A DNA stretch of 64,000 nt from Azorhizobium oxalatiphilum (GCF_014635325.1 NZ_BMCT01000001.1:1145743-1209742); one strand, 5' to 3'; counted from the stretch's first letter, positions 16,800-24,999 are shown. Numbers and translations: made by a program. Notes: generated from the sequence alone by a model not told the origin.

Positions 16800-17546
16800 T
16801 CAGTTGAGCGGGCTGCCGAGCTTGCGCGCGGTGGCGTCGATCCAGTCGCGGTTGAGCCCCACGAGGGTGATGCCGGTGACGCCGCCGCAGCCGCGCGCGC
16901 CGTTCGGCCCCGTGGCCCAGCCGATCACGCCGGACAGCTTGCCCGACTGGAAGGCCGGGCCGCCGCTGTCCCCGGTGCAGGCGCCGGCCAGGCCGATGGA
17001 GGGCGAAAGCCGCGCCATGATGCCGCCCGTGGTGCCTATGCTGGCCAGACTCACGCAGCGCAGGGTGCCGGCGGTGTTGTCGTCGCCATCCGCCGCCATG
17101 CCGTAGCCGGCGATGAGAAATTCCGTGCCCGCCTGCGGCAGGGTGGTGGTGCTGGCCATGGTGGCCGGGCGGATGCTGGAGGGCAAAGCCTCGGCCAGCT
17201 TCACCAGCGCGATGTCGGGCGTGGGATGGCGGTTGCGATACTGGTCCGGATCGAAGCGCGGATGCACCACGACGCGCAGCGCCGGGATCAGTCGGGGCGT
17301 GCTGCCGCCCACCAGCGCCACCGCATAGTCGCCGGCCGGGCCGACGCAATGGGCGGCCGTGAGGATGAGATCCGGTGCGATGGCCGTGCCCGAGCACGAG
17401 GCGCCCCGGGTGGACACCAGCATCACGGTGTGCGGACCTGCGCTGCCGCCGCCGATGCGGCCGGCGACGATGGCATGGGCCGGGGCGAGCCCCGACAGCA
17501 GTGCTCCCGCCACCAGCATGGCGCCCAAAGCGTTTCCGCGTTTCAT
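16800..17546 (-). CDS. Secreted trypsin-like serine protease inside the GTA cluster
   Basis: 248 residues with a signal peptide (cleavage after APAHA, about residue 25). S1 family triad: His66 in LTAAHC, Asp111 in PDIALVKL, Ser194 in GDSGGP. It should act outside the inner membrane. It lies on the strand opposite to the GTA genes, between capsid and connector, with its stop 37 bases from the capsid stop. Start ATG 17546 sits in the centre of a perfect inverted repeat. An alternative start at 17666 would add 40 residues with no signal-peptide logic. Not a normal GTA gene. Confidence 0.9.
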   Translation of the reverse strand: MKRGNALGAMLVAGALLSGLAPAHAIVAGRIGGGSAGPHTVMLVSTRGASCSGTAIAPDLILTAAHCVGPAGDYAVALVGGSTPRLIPALRVVVHPRFDPDQYRNRHPTPDIALVKLAEALPSSIRPATMASTTTLPQAGTEFLIAGYGMAADGDDNTAGTLRCVSLASIGTTGGIMARLSPSIGLAGACTGDSGGPAFQSGKLSGVIGWATGPNGARGCGGVTGITLVGLNRDWIDATARKLGSPLN

Positions 17547-17562
17547 GGAAACGCGGAAACGC
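17530..17562. promoter_or_regulatory. Perfect 15-bp-arm inverted repeat covering the protease start codon
   Basis: Arms gcgtttccgcgtttc (17530-17544) and its exact complement (17548-17562) around a 3-base centre. The protease start codon is 17546-17544. In mRNA it would fold into a hairpin that hides the initiation site; in DNA it could be an operator or a repeat end. Confidence 0.65.
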
Positions 17563-17884
17563 TCCAACCATTCAGTAGAGACTGTCTTTCGGCTCTGATT
17601 GCAAAGCAACCGACGCCGGACATGCTCTGGCGCGCCTTTGCGGATCGACGAAACGGCTTTGTGCACGAACCCCTCTTCCTCTGCTCGGGCAGGCGCGGCC
17701 TGCGGCGGCAGTTGACCTCTGCGGGGCTCTTGCGGCCCCCGGACAACGCCGGTTGACCCCGGCGCGACCGACCCATCGTCGCAAGTTCGGGGCGCTCCTG
17801 TCCAGCACCCAACGGGGTACCGGCGTGCCGCCGCCCGTTCCGCGCCCGTCTCCCGAAACCCTACCAGCCCATCAGGACGGTCCC
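17563..17884. other. Intergenic region between inserted protease and GTA connector
   Basis: About 320 bp with no gene I can support. It must carry the protease promoter (minus strand) and the leader of the connector gene. Nothing specific recognised. Confidence 0.3.
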
Positions 17885-18448
17885 ATGACGCAACGTATCG
17901 CGGCCCCTGCGGCCGAACCCCTCACGCTGGCCGAGGCACGGGATTTCCTGCGTCTCGACCAGACCGACGGGGACGCGCTGGTGGCGGCGCTCATCGCCGC
18001 CGCGCGGCAGATGGTGGAGTCCGCCACCGGGCGCGCGCTGATGGCGCAGGACTGGCGCGTGACTCGCGACGCCTGGCCGCCGGGCGGCATCTTTCCGCTG
18101 CCGGTGGCGCCGGTGAGCGCGATCATCGATGCCCGCGTGCGCGCCGCCGATGGCAGCGAGATCCTCGTGCCCGAGGGCGCACTGCGTCTCATCGCCGATC
18201 GCGCGCCCGCGCTGATCGAGGTGGACGGCCCGGCCGTGCCCCGGCCCGGCGTGGCGCGCGGCGGCATCACCATCGACATACGCGCCGGTTATGGCGGCAC
18301 GGCGGCGGACGTGCCGCCGGATCTCGTGCAGGCGGTGCGGCTCGTGCTGGCCCATCTGCATGAACATCGCGATGCGCCCGGCGATACCGCGCGCCTGCCG
18401 GCCACCGTCGCGGCGCTGGTCGCGCCCTATCGGCTGGTGCGGCTGTGA
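17885..18448 (+). CDS. GTA head-tail connector / adaptor (ORFg6)
   Basis: 187 residues of the phage gp6-like connector type: PLTLAEARDFLRLDQTDGD, LIAAARQMVESATGRAL, and YGGTAADVPPDLVQAVRLVLAHLHEHRD, the conserved C-terminal helix. It forms the ring below the portal. ATG 17885 follows aggacgg. Its stop overlaps the GTG of the next gene (gtga). Confidence 0.9.
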   Translation: MTQRIAAPAAEPLTLAEARDFLRLDQTDGDALVAALIAAARQMVESATGRALMAQDWRVTRDAWPPGGIFPLPVAPVSAIIDARVRAADGSEILVPEGALRLIADRAPALIEVDGPAVPRPGVARGGITIDIRAGYGGTAADVPPDLVQAVRLVLAHLHEHRDAPGDTARLPATVAALVAPYRLVRL

Positions 18449-18771
18449 GCGGGCCGGCCATCGGCGCGCTGCGTCATCGCGTGGACCATCTCGCCCCGGT
18501 GGAGACGCCGGACGGCGCGGGGGGCAGCACCATCAGCTTCGTCACCGTGGACCGCCTGTGGGCGGCGCTGGAGGAGAGCGCCGCCGGCGCCGTCTCCGAG
18601 GAGCGCCGCATCGCACTGGCGGGCGTGCGCGTGACCGTGCGCGCGCCCAACACCATTGCGGCGGGCCACCAGCTGCGCCTCGGCACGCGCCAGCTGGAGG
18701 TGGAAGCCACCTCCGATCCGGACGGGCGCGGCCGCTTCACCCGCGTGCATTGCCGGGAGGAACGCACATGA
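18445..18771 (+). CDS. GTA head-tail stopper / adaptor (ORFg7)
   Basis: 108 residues resembling phage head-tail joining proteins (SPP1 gp16 type): GALRHRVDHLAPVETPDGAGG, DRLWAALEE, and the C-terminal DPDGRGRFTRVHCRE. GTG start overlaps the preceding stop, and its own stop overlaps the next ATG (acatga), so the group is translationally coupled. Confidence 0.87.
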   Translation: MSGPAIGALRHRVDHLAPVETPDGAGGSTISFVTVDRLWAALEESAAGAVSEERRIALAGVRVTVRAPNTIAAGHQLRLGTRQLEVEATSDPDGRGRFTRVHCREERT

Positions 18772-19058
18772 TCATCTCCGCCCGCATGATCGGGCTCGAC
18801 GATCTCGCCGCGCGGCTGGAGGCGCGGCTGAACGAGGCGCCGATTGCCGCTGTGCTCGATCGCATGGCGGACCGCCTCGCCACCGCCGCCATCGCGCGCG
18901 GCGGCACCGGCGTGGAGGTGGAAACCGCGCCCGGCCGGCGCGAGGTCGGCAGCGCGGATCCCGCCGCCGTGGCGCGGGAGATCGGCGGGCCGCACACGCC
19001 CGCCGCGCCCTGGCTCATGCCGGCGCTCGCCGCCGTGCGCAGCGGGGAGGGCGCGTGA
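18768..19058 (+). CDS. HK97 gp10-like tail-completion protein
   Basis: 96 residues. The middle helix region (LAARLEARLNEAPIAAVLDRM) and the ending HTPAAPWLMPALAAVRSGEG match the HK97 gp10 / tail-component pattern, in which a short extended C-terminus follows the aromatic-Pro turn. The R. capsulatus cluster has no obvious equivalent between ORFg7 and ORFg8. It overlaps both neighbours by 4 and 1 bases. Confidence 0.72.
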   Translation: MIISARMIGLDDLAARLEARLNEAPIAAVLDRMADRLATAAIARGGTGVEVETAPGRREVGSADPAAVAREIGGPHTPAAPWLMPALAAVRSGEGA

Positions 19059-19474
19059 TGAGCACGCCCATCTCCGCCGCGCATGCGCTGCGCCGGGCGC
19101 TGCGCGCGCGGCTTCTCGTCGACACGCCGCTGGCGGCGCTGGTCGGGGCCCGCGTCCATGATGTGCCGCCTGCGGACGTGGTCTTTCCCTTCGTGACGCT
19201 CGGTGAGGCGGTGGTGTCCGACTGGTCCACCGCCACCGAGGGCGGTAGCGAACAGGCGCTGACCCTGCACGTCTTCTCGCGGCAGGGCGGACGGGCGGAA
19301 GCCTCGACCATCTGCGCCGCCGTTCAGGAGGCCCTTCACGATGCGCCGCTGGCGCTGGAGGGCCACCGCCTCGCCAATCTGCGCGCCACCACCGCCGAGG
19401 TCCGGCGCGATGGCGACGGACGCACCTTCCACGGTCTCGTGCGCTTCCGCGCCATCACCGAGCCGCTCACCTGA
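19058..19474 (+). CDS. GTA tail terminator, DUF3168 (ORFg8)
   Basis: 138 residues with the DUF3168 pattern: ALRRALRARLLVDTPLAALVGARVHDVPP, FPFVTLGEAV, TLHVFSRQGGRAEA and the C-terminal FHGLVRFRAITEP. It caps the tail tube. The ATG overlaps the previous stop (tgatg). Confidence 0.9.
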   Translation: MSTPISAAHALRRALRARLLVDTPLAALVGARVHDVPPADVVFPFVTLGEAVVSDWSTATEGGSEQALTLHVFSRQGGRAEASTICAAVQEALHDAPLALEGHRLANLRATTAEVRRDGDGRTFHGLVRFRAITEPLT

Positions 19475-19488
19475 CAGGAGGATTTTTC

Positions 19489-19896
19489 ATGGCCGCGCAG
19501 AAGGGCAGCGACCTGCTGCTGAAGATGCTCGATGGGGCGAGCGCTGTGACGGTGGCGGGCCTGCGCTCGCGCCGCATCGCCTTCAACGCCCAGACCGTGG
19601 ACGTGACCCACGCCGAGAGCGCCGGGCGCTGGCGCGAGCTGCTGGCGGGGGCGGGCGTGAAGCGCGCCAGCATCACCGGCTCCGGCGTGTTCAAGGATGC
19701 CGCCTCCGATGCGCTGGTGCGTGCCGCCTTCTTCGCCGGTGAGCTGCGCACCTGCCAGCTGGTGATCCCGGACTTCGGCACGCTGGAGGGATCGTTCCAG
19801 ATCTCGGCGCTGGAATTCTCCGCCGCGCATGATGGCGAGGTGACGTTCGACCTGACGCTGGAGAGCGCGGGCGCGCTCACCTTCGCCGCGCTGTGA
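19489..19896 (+). CDS. GTA major tail (tube) protein (ORFg9)
   Basis: 135 residues of the TP901-1-type tail-tube family: KGSDLLLKMLDG, SRRIAFNAQTVDVTHAESAGRW, RASITGSGVFKDAASDALVR and the C-terminal EVTFDLTLESAGALTF. A strong aggagg ribosome-binding site precedes ATG 19489. Confidence 0.93.
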   Translation: MAAQKGSDLLLKMLDGASAVTVAGLRSRRIAFNAQTVDVTHAESAGRWRELLAGAGVKRASITGSGVFKDAASDALVRAAFFAGELRTCQLVIPDFGTLEGSFQISALEFSAAHDGEVTFDLTLESAGALTFAAL

Positions 19897-19907
19897 GGGA
19901 GGGCATC

Positions 19908-20261
19908 ATGGTCAATCGACATCGGGGGGAAATCTCGGCTGTCCTCGACGGCGCGCCGCGCACTCTGGTGCTCACGCTGGGCGCGCTCGCCGAACTGGAG
20001 GCCGCCTTCGCGGCGGACGATCTGGTGGCGCTGGCCGAGCGCTTCGGGCGTGGCCGGCTGGCCGCCGCCGACATGGCGCGCGTCATCGGCGCGGGCCTGC
20101 GCGGGGCGGGGGCTGCGATCAGCGACGATGAGGTGAAGGCCATGCGTGCGGAGGGCGGCGCGGCGGGTTTCGCGCGCATCGTCTCCGCGCTCATCACGGC
20201 GACCTTCGGCGGCGAGACGCGGGAGGACGCGCCACGCCCTTCGCCGCCGCAGGGGGCGTGA
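19908..20261 (+). CDS. GTA tail assembly chaperone-like protein (ORFg10)
   Basis: 117 residues of the gene-transfer-agent gp10 family: NRHRGEISAVLDGAPRTLVL, LGALAELEAAF, then a helical C-terminal half (GFARIVSALITATFGG). It precedes the tape measure and is thought to work with ORFg10.1 as tail chaperone. ATG 19908 follows gggaggg; a GTG at 19893 is possible. Its stop overlaps the next start. Confidence 0.87.
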   Translation: MVNRHRGEISAVLDGAPRTLVLTLGALAELEAAFAADDLVALAERFGRGRLAAADMARVIGAGLRGAGAAISDDEVKAMRAEGGAAGFARIVSALITATFGGETREDAPRPSPPQGA

Positions 20262-20479
20262 GCGAGGCCCGGCCGCGTGCCTTTCCCTGGGACGCGGCCA
20301 TGGGCTTCGGGCTCGGCTGCCTGCGGCTTGCTCCCCGTGACTTCTGGGCCATGACGCCGCGCGAGCTGGCCGCCGCCGTGCGGGCCGTGAACGGGCCGCC
20401 GACGCGCGGCGCGGCGCTCGATCGTGCGGGGCTGGCGGCGCTGATGGCGCGCTTTCCCGATGCGCCGCTTATGGGCTGA
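20258..20479 (+). CDS. GTA tail assembly chaperone (ORFg10.1, rcc01693 family)
   Basis: 73 residues with the family pattern FPWDAAMGFGLGCLRLAPRD, FWAMTPRELAAAVRAV. GTG start overlaps the ORFg10 stop. In phages the corresponding protein coats the tape measure during tail building. Confidence 0.88.
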   Translation: MSEARPRAFPWDAAMGFGLGCLRLAPRDFWAMTPRELAAAVRAVNGPPTRGAALDRAGLAALMARFPDAPLMG

Positions 20480-20491
20480 ACGGAGAGGCAT

Positions 20492-21118
20492 ATGGAGATC
20501 ATCGATACGATCGGGGTGGCGGTCATCGCCGACACCTCCGCTTTCACCGCCAGCGTCGCGGAGGCGCAGAAGGCGATGGAAAATCTCGGCACCGGCACCT
20601 CAGCGGCGCTGAATGCGGCGCAGGCCCCCGCGCGCTCCTTCAGCAGCGCGCTCACCGATGCCTTCACCGGCCTGGCGGTGAAGGGGCGCGACCTCGACGA
20701 CGTGGTCGCGAGCCTCGGCCAGCGCCTCTCCAACATGGCGCTCAACGTAGCGCTGAAGCCGCTGGAACAGGGGCTCACCGGGAGCATCGGCAAACTGCTG
20801 AGCGGCATGTTCGCCGATGGCGGCGTGCTGCAGGCCGGGCGCGTGCGCGCCTTTGCCGATGGCGGCGTGGTGTCCGCGCCCACCTATTTTCCCATGGCGA
20901 CCGGCGTCGGGCTGATGGGAGAGGCGGGAGCGGAAGCCATCCTGCCGCTGGCACGCGGGGCCGATGGCGCGCTCGGCGTGCGCACGGAGGGCGGGGGTGG
21001 CGGCACGGTGGTGAACGTCTCCGTGGCGACGTCGGATGCCGGTTCCTTCCGGCGCTCGGATGCCTATCTCTCCGGCCTCATCGCCCGCGCCGTGGCGCGC
21101 GGCCAACGCAGCCTGTGA
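20492..21118 (+). CDS. GTA tail tape measure protein (ORFg11)
   Basis: 208 residues, short for a tape measure but like R. capsulatus ORFg11 (about 220), so the tail should be short. It has FTASVAEAQKAMENL and LGQRLSNMALNVALKPLEQG helices, then the phage tail C-terminal pattern FADGGVVSAPTYFPMA and LMGEAGAEAILPL. A ggagagg site precedes ATG 20492. Confidence 0.92.
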   Translation: MEIIDTIGVAVIADTSAFTASVAEAQKAMENLGTGTSAALNAAQAPARSFSSALTDAFTGLAVKGRDLDDVVASLGQRLSNMALNVALKPLEQGLTGSIGKLLSGMFADGGVLQAGRVRAFADGGVVSAPTYFPMATGVGLMGEAGAEAILPLARGADGALGVRTEGGGGGTVVNVSVATSDAGSFRRSDAYLSGLIARAVARGQRSL

Positions 21119-21262
21119 GGCGTGCCGGGTGCCAAGTATTGAGCAGGGAGGCAGGGGGCGCTGGCAGAACGTCGGTTGTATAAGCGGGAGCTTGGCCGTG
21201 CGCGCGGATGGTGTGCCTGGGCGAATGCGGAGCGAACTGTCGCGGGATATACCCCGGTCCGC

Positions 21263-21592
21263 TCAGCGGGTGCGCATCCACGTATTGTCGGAGCCGGTCG
21301 GTGAGGAGGGCGGCGTGGGCGTGCCCGAAAAACCCTGGTTGGGCGCGTTGACCAGCGACCGGCCGGTGCCCACCGTGATGCCGACACTGCCACTGATCTG
21401 CACGCAGGTATTGCTTCCGGGCACGCGCTTGAAACCCTCGCCCATGGCGGCGCAGGCGGCATCCGCCCGCGCGTCCTTATCGTCCGCATGCGCCACCGGC
21501 GCGGCGAGGCAAAGGGCGGCGGCGATCAGGCCGGCGGTTCCGGAGAGAGCCTGCCACGCGCGCCTGTCGCGAAGACGGGAAAGTGAGGTCAT
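21263..21592 (-). CDS. Secreted porin-N-terminus-like small protein inside the GTA cluster
   Basis: 109 residues with a signal peptide (cleavage near VAHA-DDK). The mature part starts ACAAMGEGFKRVPGSNTCVQ ISGSVG, which matches the start of rhizobial Porin_2-family porins (Cys-GF-x-x-x-PG-x-x-TC-x-x-x-G). It then ends in a Pro/Ser-rich stretch instead of a beta-barrel. It is opposite in strand to the GTA genes, between tape measure and ORFg12. It could be a truncated porin or a small protein that borrowed the domain. Confidence 0.7.
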   Translation of the reverse strand: MTSLSRLRDRRAWQALSGTAGLIAAALCLAAPVAHADDKDARADAACAAMGEGFKRVPGSNTCVQISGSVGITVGTGRSLVNAPNQGFSGTPTPPSSPTGSDNTWMRTR

Positions 21593-22103
21593 GGCGTGTC
21601 TCCCGTGGTCGGCGTCCTGCCGAGCGGCAAGCCTGCGGCAGTCGGCATATACGGCCGCAGGGTAGGCGAGACGATGTCCGTTGCAAGCCCCGTGGCGCAC
21701 ATCTGCGCGAGCGGCGTCACGTGATGCGTAGAGGGGAGAGCGTCCGGCTGTGCTGCCTGCGGCGGTCGATGCGCGGGGACGGCTGATGTGATGCGGGCCG
21801 AACGGAAGAGCGCGCGATGGAAAGGTGCGCAGGCTCGGATGCGTGCAGCTGGGTTGCGCGCAGATCCGCAGGGCAGCTCTTCAGGGGCAGGTTCGGCGGG
21901 AACCGGGCAGATGCGCGTCGGTCCAGCGCGGGGCCAAGCCAGTGCGGATCCAGGCCGGTGAGTGTCCAGGCCGGTGTCCGGAAATCCAGGGTCCGATCAT
22001 CCCGATGCCGGAATGTCCGGCGCAGCGGATGCCGCGATCTGGTGACTGTGTGTTGAAGCGTCGCGCACTCCGCGCCATCCGGCGTACGCATGATCGCAGA
22101 CGC
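21593..22103. other. Gene-poor stretch inside the GTA cluster
   Basis: About 510 bp between two inserted minus-strand genes. The word tccaggccggtg occurs twice, 16 bases apart (21949-21960, 21965-21976). No gene, terminator or known RNA recognised; composition is ordinary for the window. Confidence 0.3.
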
Positions 22104-22138
22104 AAGATACAGCGCCGCGCCCGTTGAGGGCGCGGCGC
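22104..22138 (-). terminator. Hairpin terminator after the H1-like gene
   Basis: A perfect 11-bp stem (gcgccgcgccc / gggcgcggcgc; plus-strand 22112-22122 and 22128-22138) with a 5-base loop lies 8 bases beyond the stop codon. On the minus strand it is followed by tgtatctt, a weak T-run. Confidence 0.6.
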
Positions 22139-22146
22139 TGAGCGGA

Positions 22147-22851
22147 TCACTTCTTCTTCGCGGGCGCCTTCTTGGCGGCGGCGGGCTTGGCAGCCTTCGG
22201 CGGCTCGGCGGCGGCGGCCGGAGCGGCCGGAGCAGCGGCCTTGGCGGCAGCCTTCGGCGCCTTCTTCGGCGCGGCGGCTTTCACCGCGGGTGCCTTCTCT
22301 GCGGCCTTGGGAGCAGCGGCGGCTTTCGGCGCAGCAGCCTTCTTGGCGGGTGCCTTGGCCTTCGGAGCGGCGGCAGCCTTGGGAGCCGCAGCGGGCTTCG
22401 CGGCGGCGGCGGGCTTGGCAGCCGCGCTCTTGGCAGCCTTGGGCGCCTTCGCGGCCTTCGGCGCGGCGGCTGCCTTGGGGGCAGCAGCAGTCTTGGGAGC
22501 AGCGGCCTTCGCCGCCTTGGGAGCGGCAGCGGCCTTCGGAGCCGCGGTCTTCGCGGCGGTGGCCTTGGGGGCCTTCGCCGCCTTCGGAGCAGCGGCCGCC
22601 TTGGGGGCAGCGGCGGCCTTCGGAGCGGCAGCGGCCTTGGGTGCCTTGGCAGCCTTCGCGGGCGCCTTGGCGGCGGGTTTCGCAGCCGCCTTCGCGGGGG
22701 CCTTCGCCGCGGATTTCGCAGCGGCCTTTGCGGGTGCCTTGGCGGCGGGTTTGGCGGCAGCCGGCGTGGGGGCGGCCGGGGTCACAGCTTCGGTCTTCTT
22801 CGCAGCCGGCGCCTTGGCGGCGACGGTGGTCTTCCGGGTCTTGGTGGCCAT
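22147..22851 (-). CDS. Histone H1-like Ala/Lys/Pro-rich protein inside the GTA cluster
   Basis: 234 residues, almost entirely Ala, Lys and Pro, built from variations of AAPKAAAAPKAAKAPKA and KAPAKAAAKSAAK; no hydrophobic segment. Such proteins resemble the C-terminal domain of histone H1 and bacterial HC1/AlgP-like proteins, which bind DNA without sequence specificity. ATG 22851 has ggatggag upstream; GTG 22854 adjoins it. It is divergently placed against ORFg12. A role in nucleoid compaction or in DNA packaging would suit the place, but this is inference. Confidence 0.85.
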   Translation of the reverse strand: MATKTRKTTVAAKAPAAKKTEAVTPAAPTPAAAKPAAKAPAKAAAKSAAKAPAKAAAKPAAKAPAKAAKAPKAAAAPKAAAAPKAAAAPKAAKAPKATAAKTAAPKAAAAPKAAKAAAPKTAAAPKAAAAPKAAKAPKAAKSAAAKPAAAAKPAAAPKAAAAPKAKAPAKKAAAPKAAAAPKAAEKAPAVKAAAPKKAPKAAAKAAAPAAPAAAAEPPKAAKPAAAKKAPAKKK

Positions 22852-22883
22852 CACGGCGGCTCCATCCTTTACGACGGACCTAA

Positions 22884-22912
22884 AGACAAGTCGTCACACT
22901 CAACTATGTCAA
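22884..22912 (-). promoter_or_regulatory. Candidate promoter of the H1-like gene
   Basis: On the minus strand ttgaca (plus 22907-22912), a 17-base spacer and ttgtct (22884-22889) lie about 33 bases upstream of the start. The -35 is perfect, the -10 weak. The divergent spacer is the most AT-rich part of the cluster. Confidence 0.4.
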
Positions 22913-22960
22913 GACTGATTTTATTAACGGAACGCCAGAATTGAAGGGAATAGAGAGAAG

Positions 22961-23599
22961 ATGCCCTCCTTTCATGAGGTTTTGTTTCCGATCGACGTGG
23001 CACGCGGTGCCGCAGGCGGCCCGGAACGGGTGACGGAGGTCGTCACAACCGTCTCCGGACGCGAAGAGCGGAACACGCGACGCGCTGATTCGCGTCGCCG
23101 ATGGGACGCCGGATACGGGGTGAAATCGCTCGCCGCGCTCCACACCGTCCTGGCGTTTTTCGAGGAGCGTCGCGGACGTCTTCACGGCTTCCGCTGGCGT
23201 GATCCGATGGACCCCTCTTCCAGCGTGCCGGGCGTGGCGATCACGCCTCACGATCAGGTCATCGGAACCGGCGATGGCACGACGCGTGCCTTCGTGCTCA
23301 CCAAGACCTATGGCGCGCTCCACGCGCCCTATGTGCGGCGGATCACGAAGCCCGCTGCGGGCGTGCGCATCGCTGTGGGCGGTGTGGAGCGGCAGGAGAA
23401 CACCGACTTCACCTGCGACCTCTCCACCGGCACCGTGTGGTTCGCGGAAGGCCACGCGCCACCGGCCGGCGCCACCGTCTCGGCCGGCTTCACGTTCGAC
23501 GTGCCGGTGCGCTTCGACACCGATTATCTGGAGATCAATCTGTCGCATTTCGCGGCCGGCGATATCCCTCGCATCCCCATCATCGAGATCCGTCCCTGA
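22961..23599 (+). CDS. GTA distal tail protein, DUF2460 (ORFg12)
   Basis: 212 residues (R. capsulatus ORFg12 is of the same length). DUF2460 features: FHEVLFPIDVARGAAGGPER, TTVSGREERNTRRADSRRRW, a FFEERRGRLHGFRWRDPMD segment, and the C-terminal VRFDTDYLEINL. It forms the ring joining tube to baseplate. It restarts the plus-strand tail operon after the inserted genes. Confidence 0.93.
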   Translation: MPSFHEVLFPIDVARGAAGGPERVTEVVTTVSGREERNTRRADSRRRWDAGYGVKSLAALHTVLAFFEERRGRLHGFRWRDPMDPSSSVPGVAITPHDQVIGTGDGTTRAFVLTKTYGALHAPYVRRITKPAAGVRIAVGGVERQENTDFTCDLSTGTVWFAEGHAPPAGATVSAGFTFDVPVRFDTDYLEINLSHFAAGDIPRIPIIEIRP

Positions 23600-23620
23600 C
23601 GCACGGCGGAGGAGGCTTCC

Positions 23621-24508
23621 ATGCGCGCGCTTCCCGAGGCCATGAGCACGGTTCTGGCCAGCGGTGTCACCACCTTCTGCAATGGCTGGCGGATCACACG
23701 CCGCGATGGCCTGGTGCAGGGCTTTACGGATCATGACAACGACATCGTCGCCGATGGCACTTTGTTCCGCGCGGCGAGCGGCATCGCCGGCAGCGAGAGC
23801 ACCCTCGCGCAGGGGCTCGGCGTCACCGGCATGGAACTCTCCGGTGCGCTCAGCGACGATGCGCTGAGTGAGGATGACCTCGCCGCCGGTCTCTATGATG
23901 GGGCGACCATCGACCTCCTTCTCATCGACTGGATGTCGCCCGCCAGCTGTGTGCTGTTGCGGCGGGGCACGCTGGGCGAGGTGCGGCGGCAGGGGCTCGC
24001 CTTCACGGTGGAATTGCGCAGCCTCGCCGATGCCCTCAACCAGGTGCGCGGGCGGGTCTACAGCGCGCTGTGCGACGCCGATCTCGGGGATGCCCGCTGC
24101 GGCGTGGACCTCGCGCAGGCGGCCTTTCATGCGGTCGGCATCATTGTCGCGCGGGAGGAGGGCGCGCGGCTGCGCGTGTCCGGTCCAGCCCATTCGGCGG
24201 GCTGGTTCACGGGCGGGCGGATTACCGTTACCTCGGGCGCGCTGGCGGGCTTCGCCGGCGAGGTGAAGACCCATGTGTGGGATGCCTCCGGCGTCGTGCT
24301 CGATCTCTGGCAGGAGATGCCTGCGGGCATCGGCGCGGGTGATGCGTTCGCCGTCACGGCGGGCTGCGACAAGCGCTTCTCCACCTGCCGCGAGCGCTTC
24401 GCCAACGGGGTGAATTTTCGCGGCTGCCCGCACATGCCCGGCAATGATCTCGTGCTCGCCATGGGCGTGCCCGGCGAGGGCGGCAACGACGGCTCGGTGG
24501 TGTCATGA
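23621..24508 (+). CDS. GTA tail hub protein, DUF2163 (ORFg13)
   Basis: 295 residues, DUF2163/phage BR0599-like: FCNGWRITRRDGLVQGFTDH near the N-terminus, LRRGTLGEVRRQGLAFTVEL, YSALCDADLGDARCGVDL, and the C-terminal CDKRFSTCRERFANGVNFRG motif with paired cysteines. A ggaggagg site precedes ATG 23621. Its stop overlaps the next start (atga). Confidence 0.93.
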   Translation: MRALPEAMSTVLASGVTTFCNGWRITRRDGLVQGFTDHDNDIVADGTLFRAASGIAGSESTLAQGLGVTGMELSGALSDDALSEDDLAAGLYDGATIDLLLIDWMSPASCVLLRRGTLGEVRRQGLAFTVELRSLADALNQVRGRVYSALCDADLGDARCGVDLAQAAFHAVGIIVAREEGARLRVSGPAHSAGWFTGGRITVTSGALAGFAGEVKTHVWDASGVVLDLWQEMPAGIGAGDAFAVTAGCDKRFSTCRERFANGVNFRGCPHMPGNDLVLAMGVPGEGGNDGSVVS

Positions 24509-24966
24509 GCGGGGCGGTCATCCAACGCGCGACCGCCGATGTCGATCGCCGCGCCCGCATCATCGCCGAGGCGCGGGCGTGGGTCGGTACGCCCTATCAT
24601 CACCGCGCCTCGGTGCGCGGGGCGGGGGCGGATTGTCTCGGTCTCGTGCGCGGTGTCTGGCGCACGGTGATGGGCACCGAGCCGGAGGCGCTGCCCGCCT
24701 ATGCGCCCGACTGGGCGGAGGCGCTCCGGCAGGAGACGCTGGCCGAGGCGGCGGCGCGCCATCTCGTGCCCGTGGCGCTCACCGACATCGCGCCCGGCGA
24801 CGTGCTGCTGTTCCGCTTCCGCGCCCATCTGCCGGCCAAGCACTGCGCCATCCTCGCGAGCCCTTCCACCATGGTCCACGCCTATGACGGCGCGGCGGTG
24901 TGCGAGGGCCGGCTGGCGCCCTGGTGGCGGCGGCATCTGGCCTACGCCTTCGCCTTTCCCGGCTGA
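24505..24966 (+). CDS. GTA NlpC/P60 cell-wall peptidase (ORFg14)
   Basis: A 153-residue cysteine peptidase expected to cut peptide cross-links when the particle injects DNA. Catalytic Cys44 in GADCLGLV and His113 in AKHCAILA; a PGDVLLFRF strand lies between. Translationally coupled to ORFg13. Confidence 0.94.
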   Translation: MSGAVIQRATADVDRRARIIAEARAWVGTPYHHRASVRGAGADCLGLVRGVWRTVMGTEPEALPAYAPDWAEALRQETLAEAAARHLVPVALTDIAPGDVLLFRFRAHLPAKHCAILASPSTMVHAYDGAAVCEGRLAPWWRRHLAYAFAFPG

Positions 24967-24999
24967 TCCTTCTTTCTTCCCACACGCAGGACATCATCC

